This document shows positions 29,259 to 39,973 of a stretch of 64,000 nt of DNA, in pieces. The DNA is from Acinetobacter piscicola. Lineage in GTDB: Bacteria > Pseudomonadota > Gammaproteobacteria > Pseudomonadales > Moraxellaceae. Positions within the stretch are counted from its first letter, which is position 1, and each line of letters opens with the position of its first letter. Both the position numbers and the translations under genes were made by a program. The stretch spans positions 1 through 64,000 of the forward strand of contig NZ_NIFO01000025.1 in NCBI RefSeq assembly GCF_002233755.1. Direction: 5' to 3'. The notes beneath the pieces were generated by a model. It searched no databases, was not told where the DNA came from, and saw nothing but the letters and a program-made list of their open reading frames with translations.

Positions 29259-30566
29259 ATGGCTGATTTAATGACTGAATTAAATGATCAACAGTTTGAT
29301 CTTGAGCATCTTTGGCATCCTTATACTTCTATGACGAATCCGCTGCCTACGTTTAAAGTCAAAAAGGCGTATGGCGCAACGATTGAGCTTGAAGATGGTC
29401 GCCAACTCATAGATGGTATGGCGTCATGGTGGTGTGCGATTCATGGTTATAATCATCCTGAACTGAATCAAGCTGTAATAAACCAATTACAAAATATGTC
29501 ACATATCATGTTTGGTGGGTTTACTCATGACCCAGCAATTCAACTTGGAAAATTATTACTTGAAATTACCCCACCCAGTTTAGATAAAATTTTCTATGCA
29601 GATTCAGGTTCAGTCGCTGTTGAAGTTGCTTTGAAAATGGCTGTGCAATACTGGTCTTCTCAGGGAAATATTCAAAAAACTAATTTCGTTACACCACGTT
29701 CGGGTTATCACGGTGATACTTGGAATGCGATGTCGGTATGTGATCCTGTCACAGGAATGCATCAGATTTTTGGTTCAAGTTTACCCAATCGAATTTTTGT
29801 TCCTGCGCCGCAAGTCGGCTTTTATGATCAATGGGATCAAAGTGACATTCTCGAATTAGAAAAAACATTAACAGAACATCATGCAACTATTGCAGCTTTA
29901 ATTCTTGAACCGATTGTACAGGGTGCAGGAGGAATGCGCTTTTACCACCCTGAGTATTTACATCAAGCCAAATTACTTTGTGAAAAATACAATATTCTGC
30001 TGATTTTTGATGAAATTGCGACAGGTTTTGGTCGAACTGGCAAACTGTTTGCATGGGAACATGCACAAGTTGAACCTGACATTATGTGTATAGGTAAGGG
30101 TTTGACAGGAGGCTATATGACACTTTCTGCAACTTTAACCACAAAGCATGTCGCAGAAACCATCAGTCGAGGGGAAGCGGGCGTGTTTATGCATGGGCCA
30201 ACTTTTATGGCAAATCCATTGGCATGTGCTGTAGCGGTAAGAAGTATTCAATTGCTGACTTCACAGGATTGGCAAAGTAATATTCTACGTATTGAACAGC
30301 ACCTTAGACAGGTTTTAACACCATTACAAACACTTGAATATGTACAGGATGTACGTGTATTGGGTGCAATTGGTGTGGTGGAATTAAGCTTTAATGTGGA
30401 TATGAAAACCTTACAACAAGAATTTGTCAAAAGAGGAATTTGGATCCGTCCATTTGGAAAATTAGTCTACGTTATGCCACCCTATGTGATTTCCGAACAG
30501 CAATTAAAAATATTGTTAGAACAATTGGTTAACGTTGTGAAAGGCATGCAGGAGCACATTGCATGA
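29259..30566 (+). CDS. bioA: adenosylmethionine-8-amino-7-oxononanoate aminotransferase
   Basis: 435 residues; class III PLP aminotransferase. The BioA-specific [12 protein letters not shown] motif (about 51-62), [11 protein letters not shown] and [13 protein letters not shown] are visible. The Schiff-base lysine is K280 in [10 protein letters not shown]. It converts KAPA to DAPA with SAM as amino donor. The start ATG at 29259 follows GGAGTGAGGG. bioF overlaps the stop by 4 nt (ATGA). Confidence 0.96.
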   Translation: MADLMTELNDQQFDLEHLWHPYTSMTNPLPTFKVKKAYGATIELEDGRQLIDGMASWWCAIHGYNHPELNQAVINQLQNMSHIMFGGFTHDPAIQLGKLLLEITPPSLDKIFYADSGSVAVEVALKMAVQYWSSQGNIQKTNFVTPRSGYHGDTWNAMSVCDPVTGMHQIFGSSLPNRIFVPAPQVGFYDQWDQSDILELEKTLTEHHATIAALILEPIVQGAGGMRFYHPEYLHQAKLLCEKYNILLIFDEIATGFGRTGKLFAWEHAQVEPDIMCIGKGLTGGYMTLSATLTTKHVAETISRGEAGVFMHGPTFMANPLACAVAVRSIQLLTSQDWQSNILRIEQHLRQVLTPLQTLEYVQDVRVLGAIGVVELSFNVDMKTLQQEFVKRGIWIRPFGKLVYVMPPYVISEQQLKILLEQLVNVVKGMQEHIA

Positions 30567-31732
30567 GTGTTATAAACTCACATCTTGAGCATTTTTCACA
30601 GCAATTAGATAACTTGAAACAGCAAGGCAATTTGCGTCAATTTACTGCCAATATTCAACAGCAACGCTATATCACAATTGATCAGCATCAAATGTTGAAT
30701 TTAGCTTCTAACGATTATTTAGGTTTGGCAGCTGATGTTCAGCTACGTGAACAGTTTTTTGATGAAACACCAAATGAACAACGTTGGATGAGTTCGTCGT
30801 CATCTAGGCTACTGACGGGAAATTTTCCTGAATATGAACAATTGGAAACCAGTTTAAGCCAAGCCTTTCATGGACGAGCAGCACTGCTTTTTAATAGTGG
30901 CTATCACATGAATATTGGTATTTTACCTGCATTGGCAGACAGTAAGACACTGATTCTTGCAGATAAACTGATTCATGCCAGTATGATTGATGGGATTCGT
31001 TTATCGAAAGCTAAATATATGCGTTATCGTCATAATGATTTAGCACATCTCACACAACTTTTGCAGCAATATCATGATGATGACGCTTTTGAGCGAATTA
31101 TTGTGGTGACTGAATCTATTTTTAGTATGGATGGTGATGAAACTGATCTTGCTGAATTGGTTCAGATAAAAAAACAATTTTCTAAAGTCATGTTATATGT
31201 TGATGAAGCACATGCAATTGGCGTACGTGGTGTACAAGGCCTAGGCTGTGCTGAACAGTATGCAGTGATTGATGATATTGATTTTTTAGTTGGTGCCTTA
31301 GGTAAAGCAATGGCATCGGTGGGTGGTTATTTGATTTGCCATGCCATTATTCGAGATTATTTGATCAATTCAATGCGGCCCTTGATTTTTAGTACGGCCC
31401 AACCACCCATTTGTATGGCTTGGACAAATTTTATTTTTCAAAAAGTACAAGTGCTAAATTCACAACGTCAGTATTTACAGCAAATTAGTCAAAACCTACA
31501 ACACGCTGTTCAAGCCAAAGGTTTTGATTGCCCTTCAAGTTCACATATTGTACCTGTGATTATTGGTGATTCAGCGAAAACTGTTGAAAAAGCTAAGGCT
31601 TTGCAAAAAGCAGGTTTTTATATCATGCCCGTACGCCCTCCAACTGTACCTCAGCATAGTTCACGATTGCGTATTTCCTTAACAACGCAAATTTTACAAA
31701 CTGATATCGATCAGCTCGTGACTTCATTGTGA
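30563..31732 (+). CDS. bioF: 8-amino-7-oxononanoate synthase
   Basis: 389 residues; alpha-oxoamine synthase. It has [11 protein letters not shown] (about 46-56), the HASMIDG motif, [11 protein letters not shown] and the PLP lysine K248 in [13 protein letters not shown]. It condenses pimeloyl-ACP with alanine to KAPA. It starts within the last codons of bioA and is followed by bioC after 15 nt. Confidence 0.95.
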   Translation: MSVINSHLEHFSQQLDNLKQQGNLRQFTANIQQQRYITIDQHQMLNLASNDYLGLAADVQLREQFFDETPNEQRWMSSSSSRLLTGNFPEYEQLETSLSQAFHGRAALLFNSGYHMNIGILPALADSKTLILADKLIHASMIDGIRLSKAKYMRYRHNDLAHLTQLLQQYHDDDAFERIIVVTESIFSMDGDETDLAELVQIKKQFSKVMLYVDEAHAIGVRGVQGLGCAEQYAVIDDIDFLVGALGKAMASVGGYLICHAIIRDYLINSMRPLIFSTAQPPICMAWTNFIFQKVQVLNSQRQYLQQISQNLQHAVQAKGFDCPSSSHIVPVIIGDSAKTVEKAKALQKAGFYIMPVRPPTVPQHSSRLRISLTTQILQTDIDQLVTSL

Positions 31733-31747
31733 AGGTAGTATGGCGCA

Positions 31748-32518
31748 ATGAATATTGATAAATCACAAGTGGCTTTGCGTTTTGCACAGGCAGGGCAAAG
31801 CTATAATCAACATGCTGTGGTACAAAAGCAGATTGCACAACAGTTGTTTGATTTAATTCGAAAATTTTATCCAAAAACACATGCTAAGTCCGTATTTGAA
31901 ATAGGTTGTGGTTCGGGAAACTTAACTTATCCTTTGATGCAAAACTTGCAGATTCAGCATTTAATTCTGAATGATTTATATGTGCAAGTGCAGCAACATT
32001 TTCAAACGGATCAAAAATTAGAATGGTTAATTGGTGATATTGAACAGCTTGAATTTCCACAGCATTTGGATTTGATTGTTTCTAGCTCGGCATTGCAATG
32101 GATGCATGATCTCGATATGGTCTTTCAAAAATCGCATGCAAGTTTGAATCGCGATGGATATTTGTGCTTTTCGACATTTGGGCAGAAAAATTTGCAAGAA
32201 ATTAAAGCTTTAACTGGACAAGGTTTGGCTTATTTATCTATTGAAAATATTCAAGAAAAATTACGGAATAGTGGTTTTGAAGTCTTATATTTGTCAGAGC
32301 AAGTAGAGCATTTGAACTTTCAGTATCCCAAACAAGTTTTACAGCATTTAAAAGCTACGGGTGTCACAGCAACAGCTTCAAATTTTCGTTGGACAAAACA
32401 GACACTACAAGACTTTTATCTGAATTATCAAAAAATTATGCATCAAAATGAGTCTGGAGAAAAATTTTACTCACTGACTTATCATCCAATTTATTGTATC
32501 GCTCGGAGACTGCCATGA
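31748..32518 (+). CDS. bioC: malonyl-[ACP] O-methyltransferase
   Basis: 256 residues; class I SAM methyltransferase. Motif [13 protein letters not shown] (about 49-60), a post-motif acidic residue in LNDLY, and [11 protein letters not shown] (about 115-125), which is characteristic of BioC. It methylates malonyl-ACP to start pimelate synthesis, the counterpart of BioH. Stop overlaps the bioD start (ATGA). Confidence 0.93.
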   Translation: MNIDKSQVALRFAQAGQSYNQHAVVQKQIAQQLFDLIRKFYPKTHAKSVFEIGCGSGNLTYPLMQNLQIQHLILNDLYVQVQQHFQTDQKLEWLIGDIEQLEFPQHLDLIVSSSALQWMHDLDMVFQKSHASLNRDGYLCFSTFGQKNLQEIKALTGQGLAYLSIENIQEKLRNSGFEVLYLSEQVEHLNFQYPKQVLQHLKATGVTATASNFRWTKQTLQDFYLNYQKIMHQNESGEKFYSLTYHPIYCIARRLP

Positions 32519-33156
32519 CTGCATCCATTTATTTTATTAGTGGGATAGATACTGGAATTGGTAAGACGTACACGACGGGTTATTTAGCCAAGTTGTGGAA
32601 TGAGCAAGGCAAAAAAACCATTACTCAAAAATTAATACAAACGGGTAATATTGATATTTCAGAAGATATTGAACAGCATCGTCAAATCATGGGTATGGGC
32701 TGGTTTCCTGAAGATGAAGCTAAACTGACCATGCCTGAAATTTTTACTTATCCAGCTTCGCCGCATTTGGCGACTAAAATCGATGGTCGTGAAATTGATT
32801 TTCAGAAAATTGAAAATGCGACTCAACAACTTGCTGAAAAATATCAAGTTGTTTTGCTAGAAGGCGCTGGTGGCTTAATGGTTCCACTGACAACTGATGT
32901 GTTAACCATTGATTATCTTGTAGAAAAACAATTCCCTGTGATTCTTGTCAGTTCAGGCAGATTGGGAAGTATTAACCATACCATTCTAAGTTTGGAAGCT
33001 TTAAAAAGCCGTGGTTTAGCATTGTATGCTTTGGCCTATAACTTAAATGATGAATCGCAAGATGCATTAATTTCCCAAGATACTGCTGAATACTTAAAAG
33101 CTTATTTAGCAAAACATTTTCCAGAAGCTTTGTGGATTGATATTCCAGTTTTGTAA
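32515..33156 (+). CDS. bioD: dethiobiotin synthetase
   Basis: 213 residues from the ATG at 32515, which overlaps the bioC stop. An upstream in-frame start at 32494 lies within bioC and lacks a reason to be used. P-loop GIDTGIGKT (10-18) and the [10 protein letters not shown] motif (about 112-121) identify it. It forms the ureido ring from DAPA, CO2 and ATP. Last gene of the biotin operon; bioB is not in the window. Confidence 0.95.
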   Translation: MTASIYFISGIDTGIGKTYTTGYLAKLWNEQGKKTITQKLIQTGNIDISEDIEQHRQIMGMGWFPEDEAKLTMPEIFTYPASPHLATKIDGREIDFQKIENATQQLAEKYQVVLLEGAGGLMVPLTTDVLTIDYLVEKQFPVILVSSGRLGSINHTILSLEALKSRGLALYALAYNLNDESQDALISQDTAEYLKAYLAKHFPEALWIDIPVL

Positions 33157-33229
33157 TAGATCAGAAGTTGGGAATAATTTTTTTCGACATCAATAGAATA
33201 AGAGCTTCTCGTTTTATTGATCAGTTTTT

Positions 33230-33667
33230 CTATTGGTTGATTTGTTGTGGGTAGATGTATTTACGATAGATTGGTAGAAGAATCGGCAGCAATAAGAAAT
33301 GAATTAAACTGGTCGTCCAAATCACGATAATGAGTGCTGCAATGTATGATGGAACATCATTTGCCCAAACGAAACTAAGTAAAGGTAAAAGGATAGGTAA
33401 GATGGAGCAAAAGGCATAACTAATAAAAGGGTGTTTAACTGCATATCTTGAGCAAAATAGAAAAGCATAACTCATGATCCAAATGGCATAGATAAAACAC
33501 GCTTGTAGAATTTCAGAAGTTGGATAGTTATTGTGTATTTGTAAAGATAAAATTTGAGCATTATCGATTTGTTCTTGCGTAGGAAATTGACCTTGATAGG
33601 CAATATAGCCACAAGCACATAGCCAAATAAAGAACAGTGGTATCAATATAAAATATCTTCTATTCAT
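33230..33667 (-). CDS. small membrane protein, function unknown
   Basis: 145 residues with four likely membrane segments (about 6-24, 54-72, 80-103, 108-130). No family is recognised. A basic C terminus (YRKYIYPQQ) follows the last helix, and a short Asn/Gln-rich extracytoplasmic loop lies between helices 1 and 2. Convergent with bioD and upstream of the TonB operon terminator. The ORF is intact and has typical local codon use, so I think it is a real gene. Confidence 0.6.
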   Translation of the reverse strand: MNRRYFILIPLFFIWLCACGYIAYQGQFPTQEQIDNAQILSLQIHNNYPTSEILQACFIYAIWIMSYAFLFCSRYAVKHPFISYAFCSILPILLPLLSFVWANDVPSYIAALIIVIWTTSLIHFLLLPILLPIYRKYIYPQQINQ

Positions 33668-33843
33668 CTTGTTATTTTTTTGATCAATAAATAATCACTA
33701 TAAAAATAGTTACTTTTAATTGCAAGTTTTGCTAGGTTTTGTTCTGTATATATTCAGTTTAAAAGTCGTAATCTTTGCGATGAAGGATCATGTTTTCAAT
33801 CTAGATATAGATAAAGTAAATCTGTTGATATGAGTAAAACGTG

Positions 33844-33883
33844 AATCAAAAAAAGCGCTAATAAACTGAATTATTAGCGCTTT
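33844..33883 (-). terminator. Rho-independent terminator of the tonB-exbBDD operon
   Basis: AAAGCGCTAATAA (33852-33864) pairs with TTATTAGCGCTTT (33871-33883), a 13-bp stem with a 6-nt loop. On the minus strand it is followed by a T-run. It lies 17 nt past the stop of the last exbD gene. Confidence 0.88.
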
Positions 33884-33900
33884 CTTTTACTCATTGCTTA

Positions 33901-34323
33901 TCAATTACCATTGGCTGAAATACCAATCTTTTTCACATTTAAGCGTTGTGCAGCGGCCATGACCATTGCAACATCTTTATATTCAGACATTTTGTCAGGC
34001 TGCACTTTAATTTGATCTTGATCAGATTTCTGTGCAACACCTGCAAATAGAACTTCTAAAGCTTGTTTGTTTTCAACAGGTTGGCCATTCCAAAAGAGTT
34101 TACCTTGAGCATCAATACGTAAAGTAATGGGTTCAGGTGGTTTCTCATTGGTTGGCGGTGGTGGTGCTCCGTTAGGTAAATCAATATTAATTGAGTTATT
34201 CGGAATTGGTATCGTGATAATAAACATGATCAACAAGACCAACATCACGTCAATAAGTGGAGTCATATTGACGTCTAACATCACATCATCATCGTCTTTA
34301 TTGGAACCTACATTCATACCCAT
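33901..34323 (-). CDS. exbD: ExbD-type biopolymer transport protein (second copy)
   Basis: 140 residues. A short cytosolic start (DVNMTPLIDVMLVLLIMFII) carries the conserved membrane Asp of ExbD/TolR (about residue 25), which conducts protons with ExbB. The rest is the periplasmic domain, preceded by a Pro-rich segment (GAPPPPTNEKPPEP). It is the last gene of the TonB operon and a paralogue of the neighbour 20 nt upstream. Two ExbD proteins with one ExbB occur in several Gammaproteobacterial TonB systems (as in Xanthomonas). Confidence 0.9.
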   Translation of the reverse strand: MGMNVGSNKDDDDVMLDVNMTPLIDVMLVLLIMFIITIPIPNNSINIDLPNGAPPPPTNEKPPEPITLRIDAQGKLFWNGQPVENKQALEVLFAGVAQKSDQDQIKVQPDKMSEYKDVAMVMAAAQRLNVKKIGISANGN

Positions 34324-34343
34324 AAGTTGTTCCTTCTATCCGA

Positions 34344-34769
34344 TTATGGTGCGGCAACAGGTGTCGTGACAAATGCAATTTTGCCAATACCCGCCTGTTG
34401 AGTTGCACTAATGACTTCGTCAATCGCTTCATATTTAGTGACTTGATCGCCACGAATATGAACTTCAGGTTGTGGGCGTTTTTGCGCTTCAACCTGTAGG
34501 CGACTAACCAATGTACTTTTATCTGCGATATATTTTTCATTCCAAAAAATATCTCCAGCCTTATTCACAGCAATTTGAATATTGATCGGCTTGGTTACAT
34601 AAGGAACGTTCTTTTCCTCAGGTAACTTGACTGGAACTGTATGGATCGCAACAGGCACTGTAATTAAAAAGATAATGAGCAGTACCAACATAATATCAAC
34701 CAATGGTGTGGTATTAATGGCTGCAATTACATCATCTTCGTCACCATCTGAATTGATCATCATTCCCAT
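34344..34769 (-). CDS. exbD: ExbD-type biopolymer transport protein (first copy)
   Basis: 141 residues. NTTPLVDIMLVLLIIFLITVP (about 19-39) contains the membrane Asp. The periplasmic part has the EVHIRGDQVTKYEAI segment typical of ExbD. Shares architecture with the downstream exbD copy but is clearly divergent in sequence. 14 nt separate it from exbB. Confidence 0.9.
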   Translation of the reverse strand: MGMMINSDGDEDDVIAAINTTPLVDIMLVLLIIFLITVPVAIHTVPVKLPEEKNVPYVTKPINIQIAVNKAGDIFWNEKYIADKSTLVSRLQVEAQKRPQPEVHIRGDQVTKYEAIDEVISATQQAGIGKIAFVTTPVAAP

Positions 34770-34783
34770 GGCTGATGCCTCAC

Positions 34784-35650
34784 TTATTTAATTTCGTTAT
34801 TTTTAGTGCTATCGTTTTTGATTTCACCGCTTAATAAAACAGTATGTAAATCAGAACCAAAAGTACGAACATTATCTAATACAGCTTTGTTACGACGCGT
34901 TAACCAGTTGTAACCGAGTACTGCTGGAACAGCTACCGCAAGACCAATTGCTGTCATAATCAAGGCTTCACCTACAGGGCCAGCTACTTTATCGATAGAC
35001 GCTTGACCTGAGATACCAATGGCAGTTAATGCATGATAAATACCCCAAACGGTACCAAACAATCCAACGAATGGTGCAGTTGAACCGACTGTTGCTAAGA
35101 ATGCTAAACCACCGCTTAAATGACTTTGGATTTTATCAATCGCACGTTGAATAGAAATTGTTACCCAAGTATTGAAGTCAATACGTTCAAGTAAGTTTCC
35201 ACCATGCTTCTTCGTTGAGTTGATGCCTTTTTCAGCAATAAAGCGATATGCACTTTCTTCAGCGAGCGTTTCAGCAGCATTGTCAATTGACGCTGCTTCC
35301 CAAAATTTTGCTTCAGCTTCTTTACCTTGGCGCTTAATTTTTGCTTGTTGGATAAACTTGGTCACCATGATGTACCAAGTACCAATCGACATTAATACTA
35401 GAATGAAGAGGGTAGATTTTGCAACGATGTCGCCTTCACGCCACAATGCTTCTAAACCATAAGGGTTATGGGTAGGTGCTGCCGCAGGTTTTGGTGGTGG
35501 CGTATGTATTTCACTATTTGCTGCTGCTGGTGCAGTCGCTGCTGGTGCTGCTGATTCTTCAGCAAAAGCTGAATGAATTGGGAGTAATGTACTTGCAGCT
35601 AAAAGTGTTGCTGAAGCAAATAGTTGAGCAGGTTTCATCATTTTATTCAT
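34784..35650 (-). CDS. exbB: ExbB-type proton channel protein
   Basis: 288 residues. A signal-like N terminus (about 1-30) and an Ala/Pro-rich periplasmic stretch (about 31-60) precede three membrane helices of the MotA/TolQ/ExbB domain (about 80-100, 185-210, 225-250). The motifs GLFGTVWGIYHAL and a second-helix AIGLAVAVPAVLGYN are diagnostic. It forms the pentameric channel that energises TonB. Between tonB and exbD in an operon. Confidence 0.93.
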   Translation of the reverse strand: MNKMMKPAQLFASATLLAASTLLPIHSAFAEESAAPAATAPAAANSEIHTPPPKPAAAPTHNPYGLEALWREGDIVAKSTLFILVLMSIGTWYIMVTKFIQQAKIKRQGKEAEAKFWEAASIDNAAETLAEESAYRFIAEKGINSTKKHGGNLLERIDFNTWVTISIQRAIDKIQSHLSGGLAFLATVGSTAPFVGLFGTVWGIYHALTAIGISGQASIDKVAGPVGEALIMTAIGLAVAVPAVLGYNWLTRRNKAVLDNVRTFGSDLHTVLLSGEIKNDSTKNNEIK

Positions 35651-35681
35651 TCATAATCTCCAAAATTTTTTATGCAATTCA

Positions 35682-36368
35682 TTAATTCAGTACAAATTCA
35701 TAAGGAATGTCATACCAAGATTCTTGAGGTTCACCATTTTTCATTGCTGGTTTAAAAGTACATAAGCTAAATGCTTTTGATGCCGCTTTATCGAGAGATT
35801 TAGCACCACTTGATTTTTTAACTTTAGCTTCTTTAACTTTACCGTCCGTACCGACATAAACTGAGATCAGTACTTCACCTTGTTCCTCATTTTGTAAAGC
35901 ATCACGAGGGTAGTCAGGTTTTTTACATCCAGCTTCACCGCCAGCTACACCACGAGTTTCACCCGTTGGTTTGGGTGCTGGTGCAGGATCAGATTTAGGT
36001 GTTGGTGATGGATTTGGACTCGGAGATGGATTTGGACTCGGAGATGGCGTTGGATTCTGAGTAGGAGTCGGTGTTGCCTGAACTTTTTCCGTCGGTTTTA
36101 CCACAGGTTTTGGATCAGGTGTTTGCAATACTTTATCGACAAGCTTTGGTGGCTCAGGCGGTTTTTCAATTGGTTTGGGTTTCGGTGGATCTGGTTTTTT
36201 GTCCTGAATAATGAGTAATTCAACAGGTTGTTCTACTGGTTTTTCACCATTTTTAGCTAAACCTGTGATTAATCCATAGAGAACGATTAGATGCAGTAAT
36301 ATTACTACTCCAATACCAATCAGGCGTTTGGCAGAGTTATTTTCTAAATCTGAAAAATTCGTGCCCAT
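35682..36368 (-). CDS. tonB: TonB energy-transducing protein
   Basis: 228 residues from the ATG at 36368, chosen because AGGAG lies 6 nt upstream on the minus strand; an upstream in-frame ATG (36392) lacks such a site. One N-terminal signal anchor (about 20-40), then a Pro-rich periplasmic spacer with Pro-Lys/Pro-Glu and Pro-Asn/Pro-Ser dipeptide repeats (about 60-140). The C-terminal TonB domain (about 155-228) has KPDYPRDALQNEEQG and a final YDIPYEFVLN. It delivers proton-motive energy to outer-membrane receptors. The receptor gene lies directly upstream. Confidence 0.93.
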   Translation of the reverse strand: MGTNFSDLENNSAKRLIGIGVVILLHLIVLYGLITGLAKNGEKPVEQPVELLIIQDKKPDPPKPKPIEKPPEPPKLVDKVLQTPDPKPVVKPTEKVQATPTPTQNPTPSPSPNPSPSPNPSPTPKSDPAPAPKPTGETRGVAGGEAGCKKPDYPRDALQNEEQGEVLISVYVGTDGKVKEAKVKKSSGAKSLDKAASKAFSLCTFKPAMKNGEPQESWYDIPYEFVLN

Positions 36369-36470
36369 TGTTACTCCTGAAATGAGAGACAAACAATCAA
36401 TAGTAAAAGTGTGACTATAAAAAAATTGTTATTTCAATTCTGTTGTTTGGCTAAAGTGAAGTATTAAATC

Positions 36471-36516
36471 TCGCAAACATCATCTGCGGTCTAAGAGACT
36501 GAGACGATGTTTGCGA
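36471..36516 (-). terminator. hairpin between the receptor gene and tonB
   Basis: TCGCAAACATC (36471-36481) pairs with GATGTTTGCGA (36506-36516), with an inner GTCT/AGAC pairing. It lies 12 nt past the receptor stop. It lacks a clear T-run, so it may attenuate or stabilise rather than terminate, letting some transcription run into tonB. Confidence 0.5.
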
Positions 36517-36527
36517 AACTGCCATTT

Positions 36528-39233
36528 TTAGAACTTGTAAGTTGCTCTTACATAGTATGCACGGCCAGTAGGATCTGCATAACTTGAGTCATAACCATAT
36601 TGGAAATTATCAGTTACGTTAGACGTTGGTGGATCTTCATCAAATAGATTCTTGATACCGCCAGTAAGTTCTAAGTTCTTGAATCCACTATAGGTTGTTG
36701 CAATGTTATAAAGCGTGTAATCACTTACGCGATGATTATCGTATTGAGCTTCACCAATAGAATTTGAGTCTTTATAACCACGGCTAAATTGTTGTTCGAA
36801 AATCATTTTCCAGTTTTCATAGCTCCAATTCACATTGGCAACATGTCTCCAACGTGTATAAACCTGTTGGTTATAATAAGAGCCTGCATGACTGATCCAC
36901 TCACCACCTTTTTCTTCTTGTTTGTCATATTTCATGATGTAAGTACCATCAATGCCAAAGCCGAAGCGACCAGTTGCGGTTGTTGGGGTAAGATAATTTA
37001 AGCTTAAATCTACACCTTCAGTTTTGATACCACCCATATTTACTAAAGTAGTACTTACATATTTGAGACGACCATCTGCATCACGCACAAAAGAACTAGC
37101 ATACTTAACTGGATCGCCAAAAATGATTGAATCGGTAATGGTGTCAATTAAGTTTTCAACTTCGATATTGTAATAGTCAGCAGTGAAGACTAAGTTTTTG
37201 ATTGGCTCAAGTACAAAACCTGCTGTATATGAGGTTGATTCTTCAGCTTTTAAGTCAGGGTTTCCGCCTTGCATACGTTTAAATTGAACATTACATTCAG
37301 TTTGGTATTGTGGCGAAGTTGGTGTACCACCTGGGCAGAGCAGAGGATCGTTATATTTAGAACCTGTATAAGTCTCAATCTGTGGTGAGTTAAGATCATA
37401 TAAGCTTGGTGCACGGAAACCAGTACTGTACGAAGTACGGAACATTAACTCTTTCATAGGTTCCCAACGGAACGCAATTTTCGGATTGAATGTGTCACCA
37501 AAGTCACTGTAGTCATCATAACGTGCAGCAAGTTGTGCTTCTAAATTCGCTAAAATTGGAATATGGAACTCAGTAAATATAGCTGAGATATCACGATCAC
37601 CTTTACTCAATGGCTTACTTGGATCGATACCACTACTTGGAACTTGGCTGACAATTTCTGAATTAGTTTTTGATTTCCATTCTTGCTTAGTGAAACTTCC
37701 ACCAAGTGCGAAACCAACTTCACCCGCTGGAAGCGTGTAAATAGGACGAGATACTGTGAAATCAGCAGTTGTAGATTCTAAAGTAGCTTCATTGGTATCG
37801 CCTTTAACTTCAAAAGATTTCCAAAGACTTGAATCTGCTGAAGCACCGAAAGGATTGATTGAACCATCATTAAGCGCACTTTGTAGTTTTGAGCGATTTA
37901 GATAACCACCAGCAAAACTGTCTGTTGCTTTACTTTTAGCATAAGTTACACCACCATTCATATCCCAACCGTATGCTTCACCTTCAACGCCAGCAAATAC
38001 ACGATGTGAATCGGTTGTTGTCTCGCCCATACGGTTACCCGCTTGAGAGCGTAAATACAACTGAATTGGTTGACCACTAAGTCCAGCAACGCCTGGTGTA
38101 ATACCATTACCTGGATAATATTGGCTGCTTGAAGGAAGTGTTACCGAACGACTATAAACGTCTGGAGCAATTGATGTATTCACTTTATTGCGAGAGAAAA
38201 TGTATTCTCCAACAAGATTGAATGTATCTGAAAGTTTGAATGTACCACGACCTAAAGCAGAAACGGTTTCATTCTCTGGGGTAATGCCAATCAATGCTTG
38301 AGTATTTAAGTAACACAACTCACCATCAGAGCTTACATTTGGCGTATTATTACAGTTGGTGCTGCCATATGGGTTGGCAAGAACACCTTCTGGATTACCA
38401 TCAGCATCTAATGGACCACCTTTAGGGTCTAAAAAGTTTGCAGGGAAGCCATTTGCAGAACTTGCATCTAGACCAAGCTCAGGAATTACACCACCGCGGC
38501 GACTGATTTTACGGTCTTTCGCCATGATATTGTTGGTTTTACGATAATCGACGACACCATAGACGTTAAAACCTTGTTCGTCTAAATCACCATAACCACC
38601 AAAAATCGAAATATCTTGTCTATCACCACCAGACTCTGCAGGTTGAGTTGCACCAACACTGATGTTTAAGCCTTCAAATGATTTCTTGGTGATAAAGTTA
38701 ATTACCCCTGCAATCGCATCGGCACCATAAACAGCAGATGCACCATCACGTAAAATTTCAATACGCTCTACCATTGCCATTGGAATGACATTGAGGTTGG
38801 TGGTTGATGTACTGAATGGGCTATAAGCCAAACGACGACCATTGATTAAAACCAAAGTTTTATCTGTACCAAGTGCACGTAGGTTAGCAGAAGAACCTTC
38901 AGTGCTACTCGCTCCAACGTTTTGAGACGTTGAGAAACCTGCTTGGTTTGAACTGACCTTGGTCAGTGCTTCTTCAACAGTGGTGACCCCTTGTTTCGCT
39001 AAATCTTCACCTTTGATAATGGTGATTGGTGATGCACTTTGAGCTGCAACCCCTTTAATTGATGACCCCGTTACAGTCACTTTTGCGACTTTTGTTGGTT
39101 GATTTGTTTCTTCTGCTTCCGCAGCGTGAGCTAGCGATAGACACATCATACTCAAACTAAGCGCGCTTAATTTAAGTAACGATTTGCCAATCGTTGGCGA
39201 TCCCAAAGAACGAACAGCGTTGTTCATTTTCAT
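36528..39233 (-). CDS. TonB-dependent outer-membrane receptor
   Basis: 901 residues. Signal peptide (about 1-37, ending in AHA). A TonB-box-like stretch lies just after it (KVAKVTVTGSS, about 48-58). The plug domain (about 65-185) has TLVLINGRRLAY and VERIEILRDGASAVYGADAIAGVINFITKK. A 22-strand barrel ends in Phe (YVRATYKF). The overall shape is that of the large receptor group that includes peptide/vitamin/siderophore receptors; the ligand is not readable. It is adjacent to its own tonB-exbBDD genes and divergent from a peptide ABC importer. Confidence 0.92.
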   Translation of the reverse strand: MKMNNAVRSLGSPTIGKSLLKLSALSLSMMCLSLAHAAEAEETNQPTKVAKVTVTGSSIKGVAAQSASPITIIKGEDLAKQGVTTVEEALTKVSSNQAGFSTSQNVGASSTEGSSANLRALGTDKTLVLINGRRLAYSPFSTSTTNLNVIPMAMVERIEILRDGASAVYGADAIAGVINFITKKSFEGLNISVGATQPAESGGDRQDISIFGGYGDLDEQGFNVYGVVDYRKTNNIMAKDRKISRRGGVIPELGLDASSANGFPANFLDPKGGPLDADGNPEGVLANPYGSTNCNNTPNVSSDGELCYLNTQALIGITPENETVSALGRGTFKLSDTFNLVGEYIFSRNKVNTSIAPDVYSRSVTLPSSSQYYPGNGITPGVAGLSGQPIQLYLRSQAGNRMGETTTDSHRVFAGVEGEAYGWDMNGGVTYAKSKATDSFAGGYLNRSKLQSALNDGSINPFGASADSSLWKSFEVKGDTNEATLESTTADFTVSRPIYTLPAGEVGFALGGSFTKQEWKSKTNSEIVSQVPSSGIDPSKPLSKGDRDISAIFTEFHIPILANLEAQLAARYDDYSDFGDTFNPKIAFRWEPMKELMFRTSYSTGFRAPSLYDLNSPQIETYTGSKYNDPLLCPGGTPTSPQYQTECNVQFKRMQGGNPDLKAEESTSYTAGFVLEPIKNLVFTADYYNIEVENLIDTITDSIIFGDPVKYASSFVRDADGRLKYVSTTLVNMGGIKTEGVDLSLNYLTPTTATGRFGFGIDGTYIMKYDKQEEKGGEWISHAGSYYNQQVYTRWRHVANVNWSYENWKMIFEQQFSRGYKDSNSIGEAQYDNHRVSDYTLYNIATTYSGFKNLELTGGIKNLFDEDPPTSNVTDNFQYGYDSSYADPTGRAYYVRATYKF

Positions 39234-39973
39234 ATTTTAAAACATCCTTTTTTGTTGTACTTAGCGATATTGCTGCATTGCCTTCTAGCAATTCAAGTGC
39301 CAACTATATAATTATAAGTTTTAAAAATATACAATATATTGATAAAAATTTACGTTATTAGTATTGAATAACATTATTCGATCGTGACTTTATAGTACGA
39401 AAAAATATTTGGAATTCATTTAAAAAAATGTTAAAGCAGTATTAAGGTCTGATTAAAAAGTGATCACTTGATTGGTTTTTAGCACAATTTTGGTTCATAA
39501 CTAATCGATTTTAATATATTTTATACAATATATAATATATTTTTATGAATTTGATGTTGTTTATAAATTATTTATAATCAGTCTATTGTGTGTAAAAATA
39601 TAGCCTTTGATAAAATAAGTGAGCAATTTTGACTCGTCAGTGCATTTTAATTGTGCATTATGAATTGTTCTGATATTAGTTATCTGAATTTAATATTTAA
39701 GTAATGGTTGTGGTAATCGATAGGATGTCGATACATGATAAATAATGAATTATCGCAGATGTTTTTACGGTAAAAAGAACCTAAATCAAGCCCGGATTAG
39801 GAGTGGTGGCATGAAATTCGCTTTACATTTAATACTGTTCTATTGTCCAATTTTTCACTATGGTTAGTTTAGCGTTGTAGTACAGTGCTAAAGGCAGTGA
39901 AGTACAGGATGATAAACACAGTAAAAAGTTCTGTCAAAACATAATCTTATTTTATAAAAATGTAGGTATAAAT
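39234..39973. promoter_or_regulatory. 740-bp divergent regulatory region between the receptor and peptide-transport genes
   Basis: Very AT-rich and without an ORF. Features seen: a symmetric GAATAACATTATTC (39364-39377), two ATACAATATAT stretches (near 39329 and 39523), and a TTTATAAATTATTTATAA palindrome-like run near 39560. No Fur box of good quality was found. It presumably holds both promoters; I cannot place a transcription start. Confidence 0.35.
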